A stretch of 64,000 nt of DNA, from positions 124,001-188,000 of the forward strand of contig JAKLMB010000009.1 in assembly GCA_022813625.1 (NCBI GenBank), given 5' to 3'. This document shows, in pieces, positions 46,721 to 57,596 of this stretch. The translations under genes and the position numbers were made by a program. The stretch comes from Aaosphaeria pasadenensis (taxonomy: Eukaryota > Ascomycota > Dothideomycetes > Pleosporales). How positions within the stretch are numbered: position 1 is the first letter of the stretch; the number at the start of each line of letters is the position of its first letter. The notes under the pieces are model-generated. The model saw only the letters and a list, made by a program, of their open reading frames with translations, was not told where the DNA came from and did no database searches.

Positions 46721-47461
46721 ATGCTTCTTCTCCTCGCCTTCGTCCTGATCATTATCCCGTTCGTGACAGTACAGCTGGAGCGCCACAAATACTCGATCAG
46801 TTCCCGCGTTCATACTTGGATGCAACAGACAGGTCTCGATGGTGGGAACGATACCAGCATGAGTCAAGAGCCAAATCAGAACCCACTACGGAAGCCTTGG
46901 AACCCACCATTTCCAACCCAGCCACCCGAAAACGAGCCTAAGAAAGGAAGACTTCTATCGTTGCCCAAGCTACATCTTCCAGCGAGTCTCAACAACCTCG
47001 TGAGGCACGACAGTGACGACCTACCCGGGCTGGAAGGGAGCGATAATGGGCCACCATATAACGGCGCATTGAGTCCAGGCACGACAGCAATTCTGGGAAC
47101 ATATCGACGATTACCTCCTCCTCCTTTACTTACGCCAATCGACCCTCCCTCGTCTCACGACCCTCTCTCGCCTCAAGACGTGACAATCAAGCCAATTGGC
47201 AGATCGAGAACCGAACCCATGGCTCGAACATTAAGTCCTCGGATTCCACGGCGCACATCAGAACGATCTTTGTCGGCCACTTCAGCGGCATGGATTACAC
47301 TGCAATTGATGTTTGTAGCCTTGATCGTCTTTCTGATCTTGGTTCTAATTGCCCATTGCATGGCTTGGTTTGTGGTGTACAAGACTGAGTCAAGACTTGG
47401 CGATGTGAGACGTGGGTTATTGAGAGGTGGTGAGATGAGAATGTGTTTGTGCACGCGTTGA
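46721..47461 (+). CDS. Small two-helix membrane protein of unknown function
   Basis: Single exon, 246 residues. Helix 1 is at the very start (LLLLAFVLIIIPFVTVQL, about 2-19) and helix 2 near the end (LQLMFVALIVFLILVLIAHCM, about 190-211). The intervening segment is Pro/Ser-rich and basic, with several SPR/TLSPR-like sites, and carries no recognised domain. The ATG at 46721 starts directly on the first helix, which suggests a signal anchor. It lies downstream of the GT90 gene on the same strand; the short spacing does not imply shared transcription in fungi. No family recognised. Confidence 0.72.
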   Translation: MLLLLAFVLIIIPFVTVQLERHKYSISSRVHTWMQQTGLDGGNDTSMSQEPNQNPLRKPWNPPFPTQPPENEPKKGRLLSLPKLHLPASLNNLVRHDSDDLPGLEGSDNGPPYNGALSPGTTAILGTYRRLPPPPLLTPIDPPSSHDPLSPQDVTIKPIGRSRTEPMARTLSPRIPRRTSERSLSATSAAWITLQLMFVALIVFLILVLIAHCMAWFVVYKTESRLGDVRRGLLRGGEMRMCLCTR

Positions 47462-47885
47462 TGATACACTGGACAGAACTGTGAGGGAATGTTTTTCAAG
47501 AAGCAGTAGTCTGTAAGAGAGACATGAAAGGCCAATCATTTTCGCTGCCGCACAATCATTCTGGACGTTGCCATCCGTCTTTAGACCATTTTAACAATAA
47601 GCATTAGGTGATCGGCTGCAAAGACGAACTGTGGAAACTAACGTCCTAGTATAGTACAATCGGGTATAAAGTGATAGACGTGAACCTGAACCAGCACAAG
47701 CCCTGAACAAAGAAACAAAAGCGAAATAGAAGAATGGTACAACGCCGCGCTTGGTACGAAATTAACATGTCATAAATCATGTGCTCGTAAATCACCAACG
47801 CCTAACTTTTCACAGCCCAGACTCATTACCCATTCAATTAGTCACTTAATCTCTGGAAGAGAGGGGTCCATAGATCTGTTCGATC
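47462..47885. other. Convergent 3' interval between membrane protein and second aquaporin
   Basis: 420 bases, no gene. Confidence 0.5.
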
Positions 47886-49162
47886 TTATGCCCTTGCTCC
47901 ATACGCTGCAACACCATCGTGTCCGGTATTATTAGGCCCTGCCGAGGAAGTGTATAGGTTGCGACTCGCGCCCGTGTAGGTATCCGAAGGTCGATTTGCG
48001 CCGGTGCCGTCTTGCGACATTCTTCCCTCGATTCCATCGTACGCGGTATTGCTACCCCCGGAACTTCGCGATGCCATGCGTACAGCCTCTTCGGCAGCGA
48101 TAGCAGCAACATTTGGGCGTTCGACTTGGTCTGCAGAATCTGGGTTCTCCGGGGGCTTGAATGCAGCAGCCTGTCATGGTTAGCAAACAAAAAAAGTTAC
48201 ATCCTGCTGTGTTGTCATCGGCTTACTTCGTGGTCGTCGAAGTCCTGACCTGGGTTGACAGTCTGGTACTCAACTGTCTTGACAATCTTATACATCCCCC
48301 AAGCTAATAGGGTTCCCATAAGCGGTCCAAACCAGTAAATATAATGGTATCCGGGGAATCGCCTCGTAGCAACACATGGACCAAAGCTGCGTGCCGGGTT
48401 CAGACTGCCGCCGGTGTAGAAAACGCCCATCAATTCAGCGACGAAGAGAGCCAGGCCAATGCCAATAGGGGCGAGGTACGTCGCCTTGTGTTTTTCCGCA
48501 GCAAGCATGAAAATCGTAAAAACAAGTAGGGCGGTGAGAAACATTTCCAAGAAAACCCCCCGGGCTGCTGTGGTTCCTGAGCCGAGTGTAGTGGACACAG
48601 AAAGTGGACCGGGTAGAATTGCAGATACGACGGCTGCGGCACACATTCCTGCAAGCATTTGGGAGAGGAAGCAAAGAGCAGCTCGAATTGGGCCGATAGA
48701 GCCTATAAGGTAAAGTCCTAAAGTCACCTGCAGACCGCCATAAGCCAAACATCCCGAGTATATGTTAGGCAGTTAACTTACAGCTGGATTGAAAAGTCCT
48801 CCACTGACGCGGAAGAAAACCCAGACATTGATCATGAGTGAGAAGCCAAAGCTTAACGCAATGTAAAGCAGCACACTCGTGTTTGGTTGTTGTGTTATGC
48901 TTCCTCCTTGCTGGCCTGAAGTTGCGGGATCGGCAGCTGTAGCAGAGGTGTTGGCAACCTGGGTTCCCCCGAAGGCGAAGAAAAGAAACATAAAAGTGCC
49001 GGCGAATTCTGCAGCAGCTGCAACAAACTCATTGCGCCATTTATTTGTCAGTGGAGCATTTCTTGAATTTGCAGCAGTTGAAGCTTTTGTACGTCCTTCC
49101 TTATGGCTTTCGGCTGAGGTTTCCTTCTTGTGGAGAGGGAGAATATTCCCTAGGCGTCCCAT
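47886..49162 (-). CDS. Aquaporin (MIP family), long-tailed form
   Basis: Three exons (49162-48782, 48727-48227, 48170-47886) give 388 residues. The open frame begins at a GTG; I start at the first ATG (49162). A 40-residue polar, Lys/Ser-rich head leads to helix 1 (AGTFMFLFFAFGGTQ). Pore motifs are FNPA (124-127, split by the intron after Ala) and LNPAR (236-240). After the last helix comes a tail of about 115 residues, Gly/Ser/Asn-rich, with SADQVERPN and repeated GANRP/GASRN/GHDG elements; exon 3 encodes most of it. Fungal aquaporins with long tails are often regulated by phosphorylation of the tails (established in yeast), but no specific site stands out here. It is paralogous to the gene at 22483-23294. 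Confidence 0.94.
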
Positions 49163-50554
49163 GTTTCCAAATTTGGAGAAGAGCACAATGTGATTAGGGA
49201 GTGTCTAGAATGATCACTAGATGTGATGGTCTTCTGATGGATGTTATGTACCGAGTCGGATATTCCTCAAGTCTGAATTGCGTCAAGCAAATCCGTTTGT
49301 ATGCCTCGCAAAGGGAAGATGGGAACCGAAGAGAGGGGCTGAAGATAAAGGTTGAATATCTATTCAGTGTACGGTGGATGTCAGTAGTTCATTCCATAGC
49401 TGACCACACCAAACGAGTAGCGTCCAATACTGTAGGTTAACCCGCCCACGACGACAGTGGCTGATCTCATCTGTCCGGACACGGAAGCTAAATTGCAAAT
49501 CACAAGCAGTGTCATCGACTTTTTATCATGGGAATTTTGAGCTAGCAGCTTGTGGAGACAGCGCAGACGGGCTTTGATAAAACACATCGAATTATGATGA
49601 AATGCGCCTACAATTCGTTCCGCGGTTAGCGACGCGTAAGACAGCCACGGTACTACCTAAAGAGCGATACTACGAATGGAATGATGCCTGACCACACCAG
49701 AGATGGACGTGGAGGTCCTTTGGGAGCAAACTCACGGACGAGTGTGGGGATAATTGACGAAGCGAACAGATATCTCATTATGACTGGCGAGCTTTGCAAA
49801 GCCACAAGAGGATAAGCACAAGCATCAGATCGTCACAAGGGCCCATGATCACGGAAGGGGTCTTGTGAATGGATGACGGGGAAAGCAAATGGAAACGTAT
49901 GGGATTTGCTGTGGTTGGCGATTCGGGATGATGTCATGGACGATTGTGGCGCCTGAGTCTCCACTAGACTACAATCGATCGTCAGCGGGGAGATCGTCAG
50001 CTATCTCTTCATTCAAAGTCAACGTATGCCAACTCCACTTTGGGATTTTTGCATGTCATAAAGTGCCGTACCCGTCTCGGCATCAGACTTTCTCGATCCA
50101 ATGCTATTGCTTCTCCTTTTGTGAGCATCGATCTGCTCACCTGTCAGCGCGGCGAATTGGAGAATACAGTCACTTCGATCTCTGGTATCAATATGCACTT
50201 AGTTTTCCTACCACCCGATTTTTCAGCCTATCTATTTGCAATGGAGGCTTGCCGCTGTGTGGGAGGTCGACGTAGTGTCAGATAGTCCCAAAGGTCGGGC
50301 GGGGTACTCTCTGAACTGATGAACCAAGTTCTCGAAAACATTCAAACTGAACAACACGGGAGGAGATGAGGGATTGACCATATGCGCAGGACCTCCTATA
50401 TTGGCACCGAAATTCAGACATCAAAAATGGCCGCGCCTGCATCTGTCTATCAAACCCAAACCGACGATTTCTGCACAATTACTGATTCCATCACAGCCCA
50501 TTATACCACATGGTTTACCCGATTTGGTATTCTTACTTCTTTCAAGACCCATCA
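49163..50554. other. Intergenic between aquaporin promoter and DUF1996 gene
   Basis: 1.4 kb. Small frames only, none convincing. This includes the promoter of the second aquaporin on its left side. Confidence 0.55.
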
Positions 50555-51783
50555 TCAAGACACGTGAGAATATTGGGCTTGATATCCACCGGGAAGTTCT
50601 GAAAGCCCTATGATTTATCATGTCAGCAAATTTGCAGGAGACTGTTCCTCCACCGCTCATGTTCCGGTTTCACGGCTGTACTTACATCCATCAATGTCTT
50701 CGTCAACTGTAACTGGCTGTGTACATTTGTTCATCGCTTCGATGCTCTGCATCTTTGCACCGCTCTCTGAGCAATTTGTGGTAAAATGGCATGGATAGTC
50801 CAAGATCTTCTGCAAACTGTCGTCCTTCCATCCGAACATGTAATCCGCATGATTCGCATACCCTGTCGCATCGCCAAACGACCAAACGAATGGGTTACTT
50901 CCATCTGCAGGCCATTCTAGATCGTTGAAAGGTTTTGTGTCCCAGTTGACCTCGTACATGACCTGCGCTGTACGTACGGGATGTGTTGCCGGGCAGGGCC
51001 CACTGCTTTCAAATGTTCCTGTCTCCGGATAACTCATGTGTGCCATGTGATCAGGGCTATCCAGGTTCTTACCATCCCAGCATGTCGGGAATCGAAGGGA
51101 AGTCATGATTCCTTCTTTACATTTCCGAGTGGGAAAGGCGATCGTCTCGGGTGCACGGGTTACAAACGTGTCCAAACAAGTGTACGTAAGTTGCCGATAG
51201 CGGGCTGCTTCGTCAAGCGTTCGAGCGTATACATCGCCAACAAACATGCGGAATCCCTTATTGATCGCTCGGTTAGTACCGGTCACGACTTGAAAGGGAA
51301 AGACAAAAAGGGCACGTACTGGTTTAAAGGCAGTGACTTTAGACGTCTGCTTCGTCTCATAGATAGCATCTTGCATGTAATAGATAGTCAATCCCCCTTT
51401 CGCCCTTTCGAATTGATTATTGCCCATTTGAGGTACGCGTTTGTAACTTCCATTCTGTGCCCGGAAGTACAGAACCGCAGTCCAATAGTTCGAGAAGTCG
51501 TCACTGAATTGGCAGCTTGTGCATGTTGATTCACCCGGCATGTCTTTCGTAGGTTCCATCGTCGCGTTGAAAGAGTTCTGTGAAAAATGTTAGATAACAG
51601 CAAGCACGAGTCGCCATGGTTTGAACTCACTCCACCAACAATCTGATGAACATGTGCTGAAGGTCTCTGACCCGGGTTCACTAAAGGATCAAGTCTCTCA
51701 ACCACCAACTGTGAGCAGTGAAATCGGACAAGGGCGACGCTCGATGATGCGAGCATCACCGGTAGGAATGTATTCCATTTCAT
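50555..51783 (-). CDS. DUF1996-domain secreted protein
   Basis: Three exons (51783-51631, 51577-50686, 50607-50555) give 365 residues. The last exon encodes only about 17 residues, but it completes the family ending DIDGWLSELPGGYQ and puts the stop in frame, so I include it; reading straight through gives a different and non-matching end. A signal peptide leads, then PSAHVHQIVGGNSFN (spliced), CTSCQFSDDFSNYWTAVLY, YKRVPQMGNNQ, GLTIYYMQDAIYE, FRMFVGDVYAR, RFPTCWDGKNLDSPDHMAHM and FSFGDATGYANHADYMFGW-like segments, all typical of DUF1996. Many Cys are conserved. The function of this extracellular fungal family is unknown. There is no WSC or CBM appendage here. Copper or wall-glucan interaction has been speculated for the family. 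Confidence 0.93.
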
Positions 51784-52439
51784 GTTCGTTGATCTTCGAC
51801 ACTCGGATAGACACTTTACTTAGGAAATCCAACGTGAAGTTCACGATGACTTTCTCGAGTTTCAGTCGCAAGCTTGTATATGCTCTCTTTTTGCCGAGTT
51901 TGTGCTACCTGAGATCAATCATGGCAAGGTATGGGTAGTTTATCTCATATAACATCGTCCTATAAACGGTGCTTGCTCAGATTGAGTGCAGGGTCATTGA
52001 TTGCACACTTTGCACACTTATCACACTGCCTATCCTCACAAGATCATCATGGTTCACTTCTTCACTATCGCTTCCATTATAATCGAATTCAGCGGAAGGC
52101 AATCCAACATTTGAATCGCACCTAATTTCGGTTGATGAAAATAGAAATCCACAGCTGAGCTTGAGTCTAAGTCAGGAGCAAAGCTCTGATTCTCTTCGCT
52201 CGTTGATTGTTGTCCCAGTTCCTGGGCACTTGTGGGGCGGGAAGCACGATCACTGAATGCCGAGGTGGGGCAATTTGCATGGTTTCTCAATTATTTTAAT
52301 CTCAAAGACGCAGGGTGAGTTCAGCGATAGGATGTGGAATGGGAGATAACGGTGGGGCTTAAATACAAAGGATAGACTCCAGAGGGTTGACTCTGTGACT
52401 CTTGAATGCATATTACGACTTCTTTTACGTCTCTCTAAA
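51784..52439. other. Divergent intergenic between DUF1996 and small secreted protein
   Basis: 656 bases. TTAAATACAA at 52359-52368 on the plus strand is a weak TATA-like element 81 bases before the ATG at 52440. No other gene. Confidence 0.5.
52359..52368 (+). promoter_or_regulatory. TATA-like element of the small secreted protein gene
   Basis: TTAAATACAA, imperfect TATA box, correctly spaced for the gene beginning at 52440. Confidence 0.35.
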
Positions 52440-52811
52440 ATGAAACTACAACTTCAGATCAGCTTTTTTTCCCTATTTCTTATCATTGTAGAATCGCAAA
52501 CTATCCAAGATGGTTGCCCGAAGAATGAGTTAGCATGTCAGGATGTAATGAACTCCAGTCAATGTATCGCCCAGGTAGCCCAAGGAACCAACGTGACGCG
52601 GGAGGCGATGATCAAGTGTGTTGAGCACGAAGGTACTGCAACAAACTATCCAGGAGCAGAAAAGGTTAGCTGATTCAAGGTCTGTCTCAATGATGTAACC
52701 CCAGACTCTAAACATGTGCATTCAATCTAGTACTGTCGATGCCCCGGGTGTCACACAAAGGCGATCAACAATGTGATAACGATGCTTTTCCCACCGCCGT
52801 GTCGAAAGTGA
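52440..52811 (+). CDS. Small secreted cysteine-rich protein (effector candidate)
   Basis: Two exons (52440-52664, 52731-52811; intron 66 bases) give 101 residues. A signal peptide covers about residues 1-19 (QISFFSLFLIIVES). The mature part of about 80 residues has eight Cys at 26, 33, 42, 60, 77, 79, 82 and 99, enough for four disulfides, and two N-glycosylation sequons (N38, N51). The second exon carries half of the Cys (EKYCRCPGCH), so without splicing the protein would be nonsensical, which supports the model. The pattern C-x-C-x-x-C near the end is distinctive. I recognise no family. Size, secretion and cysteine content match typical fungal effectors or small antimicrobial proteins; both are inference. 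It sits next to broken HET and kinase genes. Confidence 0.78.
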
Positions 52812-52980
52812 GAATTCAGGATAGGTAAACTTTTCCTGGTATTTGGATATACAGCGTGAAGGAAGAGAGCGGGAACTTCGCTATCTTGATGTTCATGATG
52901 AAGAGATGATGCTCTTTTAGTAAGAAATCAGATAGTCAATGTCTGAAGTATATCGAATTGCTAATATGAAGCAGCCAAAA

Positions 52981-54285
52981 TCAACAAAGTTCAATCAAGT
53001 AGTTTCCTTGACTTCGTGCAATATCACCTGGTAAAAGAATGCCAACGCCAACTCTCTCAAACACTGGCTTCTGGTCCCTAGATACCAATGCAATAACAAT
53101 CACAAAGTGTTGTGGTATCAATTCTTTACTTGTTCCGATGACAACACACCTCAATGGTTTTTCAAGAACACAATCCGGTTCATCAAATATAATACGACCA
53201 CTTTGTGCTTCTTTGATATTCCATGTGCGCACAGAAATACTCAAGGGATTATTAGCAGAATCCAGACCATGACTTATCGTGCGAAGTGATTCATCCACCG
53301 GAAACGGTGAAGAAACATCATCCGCCCAGGAGACGTTTCCAAATGGTATGTCCATGTACCGAATGCCGCCGGCATACGCCATCCAGGACCATGAGGGTAT
53401 TGCACCACTGCGAAATGCTGTGATCCTTCTTAGGCTATCACCAGACCTTTGCCATAAGAGTGATCGATGGAGATAACTGTTAAGTACCCCATATCCCCCT
53501 TGTGTCTGTAGTGCTTGAACCAAACGTGACTCCAGGCCTTTGATTGCAATGGGTTTATCGCCATCGAAAGTCAGGTTTAGATGCGAATAAAATTCCTAGT
53601 GTTGCTCCGGTGATCCCCACCGATGAGATAACGCAACATATTTTCTAGGCCCAGTGCCACCTCTAGTATCGCAGTACAAGCGTACCATCGGGGTTCTTTC
53701 GCTTCCAACTTCGATGACTCTAGTAGGCAGAAATGTGTTCTTTGTGGGAAGACACTGATAAGCCTGGTCACAATTTTGAATCCAACCTTCCAAAATCTTC
53801 AAATGCCTCGTAGAACATGGCTCTGGAAGGTCTGGAAAGCTGATCTGCACGTTACATGGCGTTCTTTGAAAATCTAAGATCATTTATTAGGCTCCGTATT
53901 CGTTTAGTATACTTTCTGATGACATACCAAGAGTATCTGCAGTTGGCAAGGTGCAAAGTGACAAGATGGGCTTCTTTGGCTCATTGTCGGAAAAGATGTA
54001 ACATCCACTTTTAAAAAATCGGATCTCGCTATCACACCCAAAATCCCGTTCGGTGCACACACTGTGCAAAAGACCGCACAAGTCGCAATTTCCACAGCGG
54101 GATTTCAGCTTTGTCATAGTATCGCTGAAGATGCACGCGGAGTTCCAGATTCTCAGTCCATGACACCTTGTACATAGCGTTGATGGGTTGCCTTTGCTTT
54201 GTAAATTGGATCGCAGGTTTGCATCAGCAAATATGGTATGTGCCAATTCCATGTCAGGGGCGTATTCCCAATAATTACTCAATGG
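52981..54285 (-). pseudogene. HET-domain gene with internal deletion
   Basis: Two exons survive (54285-53928, 53873-52981). N-terminal part: a zinc-like Cys-rich segment (STLCTRCHGLRIWNSAC, RCGNCDLCGLLH), then YVALSHRWGSPEQH, the first HET block. Immediately after it is a TAG (53596-53598) followed in the same frame by EFYSHLNLTFDGDKPIAIKG, which in complete HET proteins belongs some 200 residues later. The whole central portion, with LPKTFQDA, LWIDSLCIIQD and the WxxQE block, is missing. The rest (LHRSLLWQR, IPSWSWMAYAGGIRYMDIPFG) is normal and in frame. No valid start ATG is found upstream; a short exon with plausible sequence (ILNKTDGDCKRSAGY, near 54350-54400) does not join in frame. Clearly a relic, not a splice variant, because the missing sequence is absent from the DNA. 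Confidence 0.85.
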
Positions 54286-54415
54286 CTGAATCCCGGCATG
54301 CAGTTGTCAGGCAATGCTAAGGATATGAGAAATCCAAGATAACTTACAGTAACCCGCTGATCGTTTACAATCTCCGTCAGTCTTATTTAAAATATTCTGA
54401 TTGATGTCATCTGGC

Positions 54416-56962
54416 TTACATATTCATCTTGCTACTCAAGTATCTGATCAGTTTACATTGACTAAGCAGAAATATACCTTGTCTTACCTCAAATGATTTG
54501 GTTCCTTGATCTGATCTTCGCTGCTGAGTATTCGGGTCGAGTCTGGTACCATGGCTACTAGGATGACCTTTCGGCGCAGGCCCAAATTTCAACCATATCA
54601 TTTCAGGATGATTGGAAGAACCTGATTTTCCTAAGATATCCCCCAAACTTGTATACATCTCCTCTGAATCGGCTCGATTAGGACCTATGTCATCGTTTCG
54701 AGGATCTGGGGAGAAGCGACTGGTCGATGATCGAACAATGGATGGATTGGCTGGCTTAGATGGATCGCATTCGTGAATAACGGAAGGTGTGCGCTTGGTT
54801 CCAATCTCTGCCACTAGCAGCCGATTAACTATGAGCTCCAACAGGCCTCTTATAGCCGTGTTTTCTGGGCACCGGGGGTCCTTTCGAATCCAGGTAGTCC
54901 AAGCCACCACTGGAGAACTGAGCTGTGCGGACTTCTTGCCAGTGGTCGAGTTGGTTTCCACAATGTAGAATCTCGAAGTTTTACTTAGGTCGTCCCTGAA
55001 ATATGTCAAACCTTGGGTACCGACTAATACCCATACTAGAAATTCGAAGTAAATGCAACCGAGTGACCAAACATCGTAGCGGCGTGATCTTGGTCTGCTT
55101 AGGGATATGTCAGCCTCTGGAGGCTCGTACATGATGGTACCACTATGTGTCTTGGTGGCATGGCTACGCATTTCAGTAACTGTATCATGCTTTCTCGCTA
55201 GACCTACGTCTGCGATGACCAACTGGCAGAACTTGCTCCGCTCCTCGGAACTAGCAACCACATCCTCGGCGTCAAAACAGAGGATGTTCTCAGGCTTCAG
55301 ATCGCCATGCCGCCACAGAATTTCCTTCTTGCCATGCACTTCACATGCCGCACCAGACAAGCCATGGAACTGAGTGATCAGCCATTCGATGTACTGTGAA
55401 TCTAGAGTTGGTGGGTTGAACTTCCAGAAGTCTCTTAAATTGCCATGTTGTGCCCAGGGAAACATTACATAATGCTTGTTGTCTTGAATGTAGTAAGCGA
55501 TTGCTTTGATCAAGTGCGGGCTGGCCGCTTTTCGCAACATTTCAAGTGCCTCAGTCTCTCTCTCTGCGATAGCTGTAAACTCATCCGAGCTCATGCCCAA
55601 TTTCTTTAACTCCTTGATAGCAACAGTAGGATGGCAATGCGGCTCATTTGCGAGATACTATTATGGCTAATTTAGCAATGTGACAAGCGATGCGAACGCA
55701 TCAAATTTCGTGATACTACTTACTTTTTAGTGAAAGGAACTGAGATGATCTCGATGAATGTGCCACTCTTGTACAACGCTAAAGTTGCTTTCCCTTTCAC
55801 TTTTACACTCAGTGTCCACAAATAGCATCGGGGCTTGCCGGTGGATATGGCAACGAAAAGGTCCTTCTTTGAAAATTGGGCTAAAAAACAACCACTGAGT
55901 GTCCCTGAAGCGATCTACTTTTTCATCTGTTCAATGGTGGGAATCGTTGAAGGGGTGTTCATTGCGGTCAATAAGACGCGATTTATCGAACAACAGCTGG
56001 TACACGTCGACAGCCTCTGCGGTAGTTTTGATATCAAGTGGAAGCTTTTCGTCGCCAAATCCACACTGAAAGAAATCCTCGATCAAATTCTCAATGTCAA
56101 TGTAGATGAGTATGCCGAACACCTTGCAGGCTTTGTTTTTAATGAAGTCAATAAGCCTAGAGTCAATGATCTTCTCTCCCTATATCTGTAACGCTTCACG
56201 GATGAAATCGTCTGTTAGTAGGTTGAGAAGCTCAGTATCTGGAATAAATCGTCCCTGGTCTTTGTCTGCAGGGACAAGTTTCGATCTGATATTCTTATAT
56301 GCGGAATTTCCGCGGCTATGGCAGGAGCCTTTCCTCCCTAGCATTTTTTCAGCATTCCAAGCCCTGGGACGATGAGTGTGCCGGAAGGAGGTTATGCTGG
56401 TGACAGTAGATACGCTATTGCCTGTATCTCTGCGTGTGCCGCTACGAATCGGTTTGTTGGAAAGGGACTTCAAGCTCTCATTTGTAGGTTGGCGCTTTTT
56501 AGGTTCGTTGGACCTTTTGTAGGCTATCGATGACACGCTGGAGGAAGTCCTTATCTTTTGAAGAAATTGATGAGGCTCTGGTTCCTCAGAAAGAGTTTGT
56601 GCCACGGGTTGCTCTTCTCTTGTCACCCCTTCCTCTGATTGTAGAATTCTCTGTTCAAACCCATCGCGGCGAGCCTGTGTCAAAAACAATGCATTGTCAG
56701 TAATTTCCTTTCGAATACAAGGAGTTGTGCGGAACTGATGAGATAAGGGCAAGGAATACGGGGGTTCGGGGAAAAGTAAACAGCAAATCCATTTTTCAAT
56801 CCTATCCTGTACTCTTCTACAGAGCTCTTGTTTGCCGAACAGGAACCATGGAAGAGACAACCGTGAACTCACAGGCCTACTATGGGGGGATAAACAAGAG
56901 ATGGAGTTGCTTACTACACCGATAGATTGTAATTTCGCCCAAAGACTCGAAAGTAAAATCAT
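54416..56962 (-). pseudogene. Protein-kinase-like gene broken by three in-frame stops
   Basis: One frame runs from the ATG at 56962 to 55724, then across a GT-AG intron (55723-55658) to the stop at 54416, but is broken at TAG (56180-56182), TGA (55931-55933) and TAA (55727-55729). The remaining reading is coherent. First comes a polar Ser/Arg-rich N-terminal part. Next is a domain (FIREALQI to DEKLPLD, with CKVFGILIYIDIENLI) that aligns with the N-terminal domain of the kinase at 57597. A link QWLFFSPIF follows, and then the kinase with VAIKELKKLG, WRHGDLKPENI (HGD for HRD), IADVGLAR (DVG for DFG), YEPPEAD and YDVWSLGCIYFE. The first two motifs retain the catalytic residues. A divergent C-terminal tail follows. 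Two of the three stops are single CpA-to-TpA changes from Gln codons; the third would be CGA or TGG. Translation would give only the N-terminal 260 residues or an internally started kinase from around 55590. Confidence 0.82.
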
Positions 56963-57596
56963 GAATTATGCGCTCCAGCTTTCAATCACTTTGAGCTACT
57001 GCCATCCTTCTTATCCTTCTAATATTGTACTTAACCATAGACATAAACTACCTGCCTTATCTATTCAAGGTGAGTTTCAGGAATCGCTTACTTTCGTGGA
57101 GCCCTAAAGTCATGTACACAAACGTGTCCGAACGTGATTGGGGTGCAGTCTCCCGGCTTCACGGATTGCAGACCACCGCGGATACAACAAGAGTACAAAA
57201 GGGTCTTCCTGCGAAGATCATGGCCTGATCGACGTTACCTGGTAGTTTCCAAGAGCTCGGTTTGATTAAGTGTAGCGTTCGTAGGCACTTGTGTAAGTGT
57301 TGGGAATGCCCGCCCACCTCCCCTTTTCGTATTCCATAGATTTCTTGACTACACACATAGTCATTCTCTCTCATGTTGGGTAAATTAGACATGCCTAATC
57401 ACTCGAATCATCAAGCCCCACCTCATCACTTCTTCATATTCCGCGAGTTACTAGGCATTCGAGCACTCATCGATGCGTAACTGTGAAGCCGTTGAGAAAA
57501 CAAACATCCCCCGAAGAATCGCTCTTCTGTACTCTTTCACCCCACTTTTGCACCACTCGCTCTCAAACCGACCGTTGAACCTTGGCAGAAAAAACA
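56963..57596. other. Divergent promoter region between paralogous kinases
   Basis: 634 bases shared by two head-to-head kinase genes, one broken and one intact. No clear TATA box. A small plus frame at 57025-57228 is not supported. Confidence 0.55.

Noticed and set aside
54416..56962. Programmed stop-codon readthrough to explain the kinase stops
   Set aside because: Three different stop codons with unrelated contexts in one gene make readthrough very unlikely compared with mutation.
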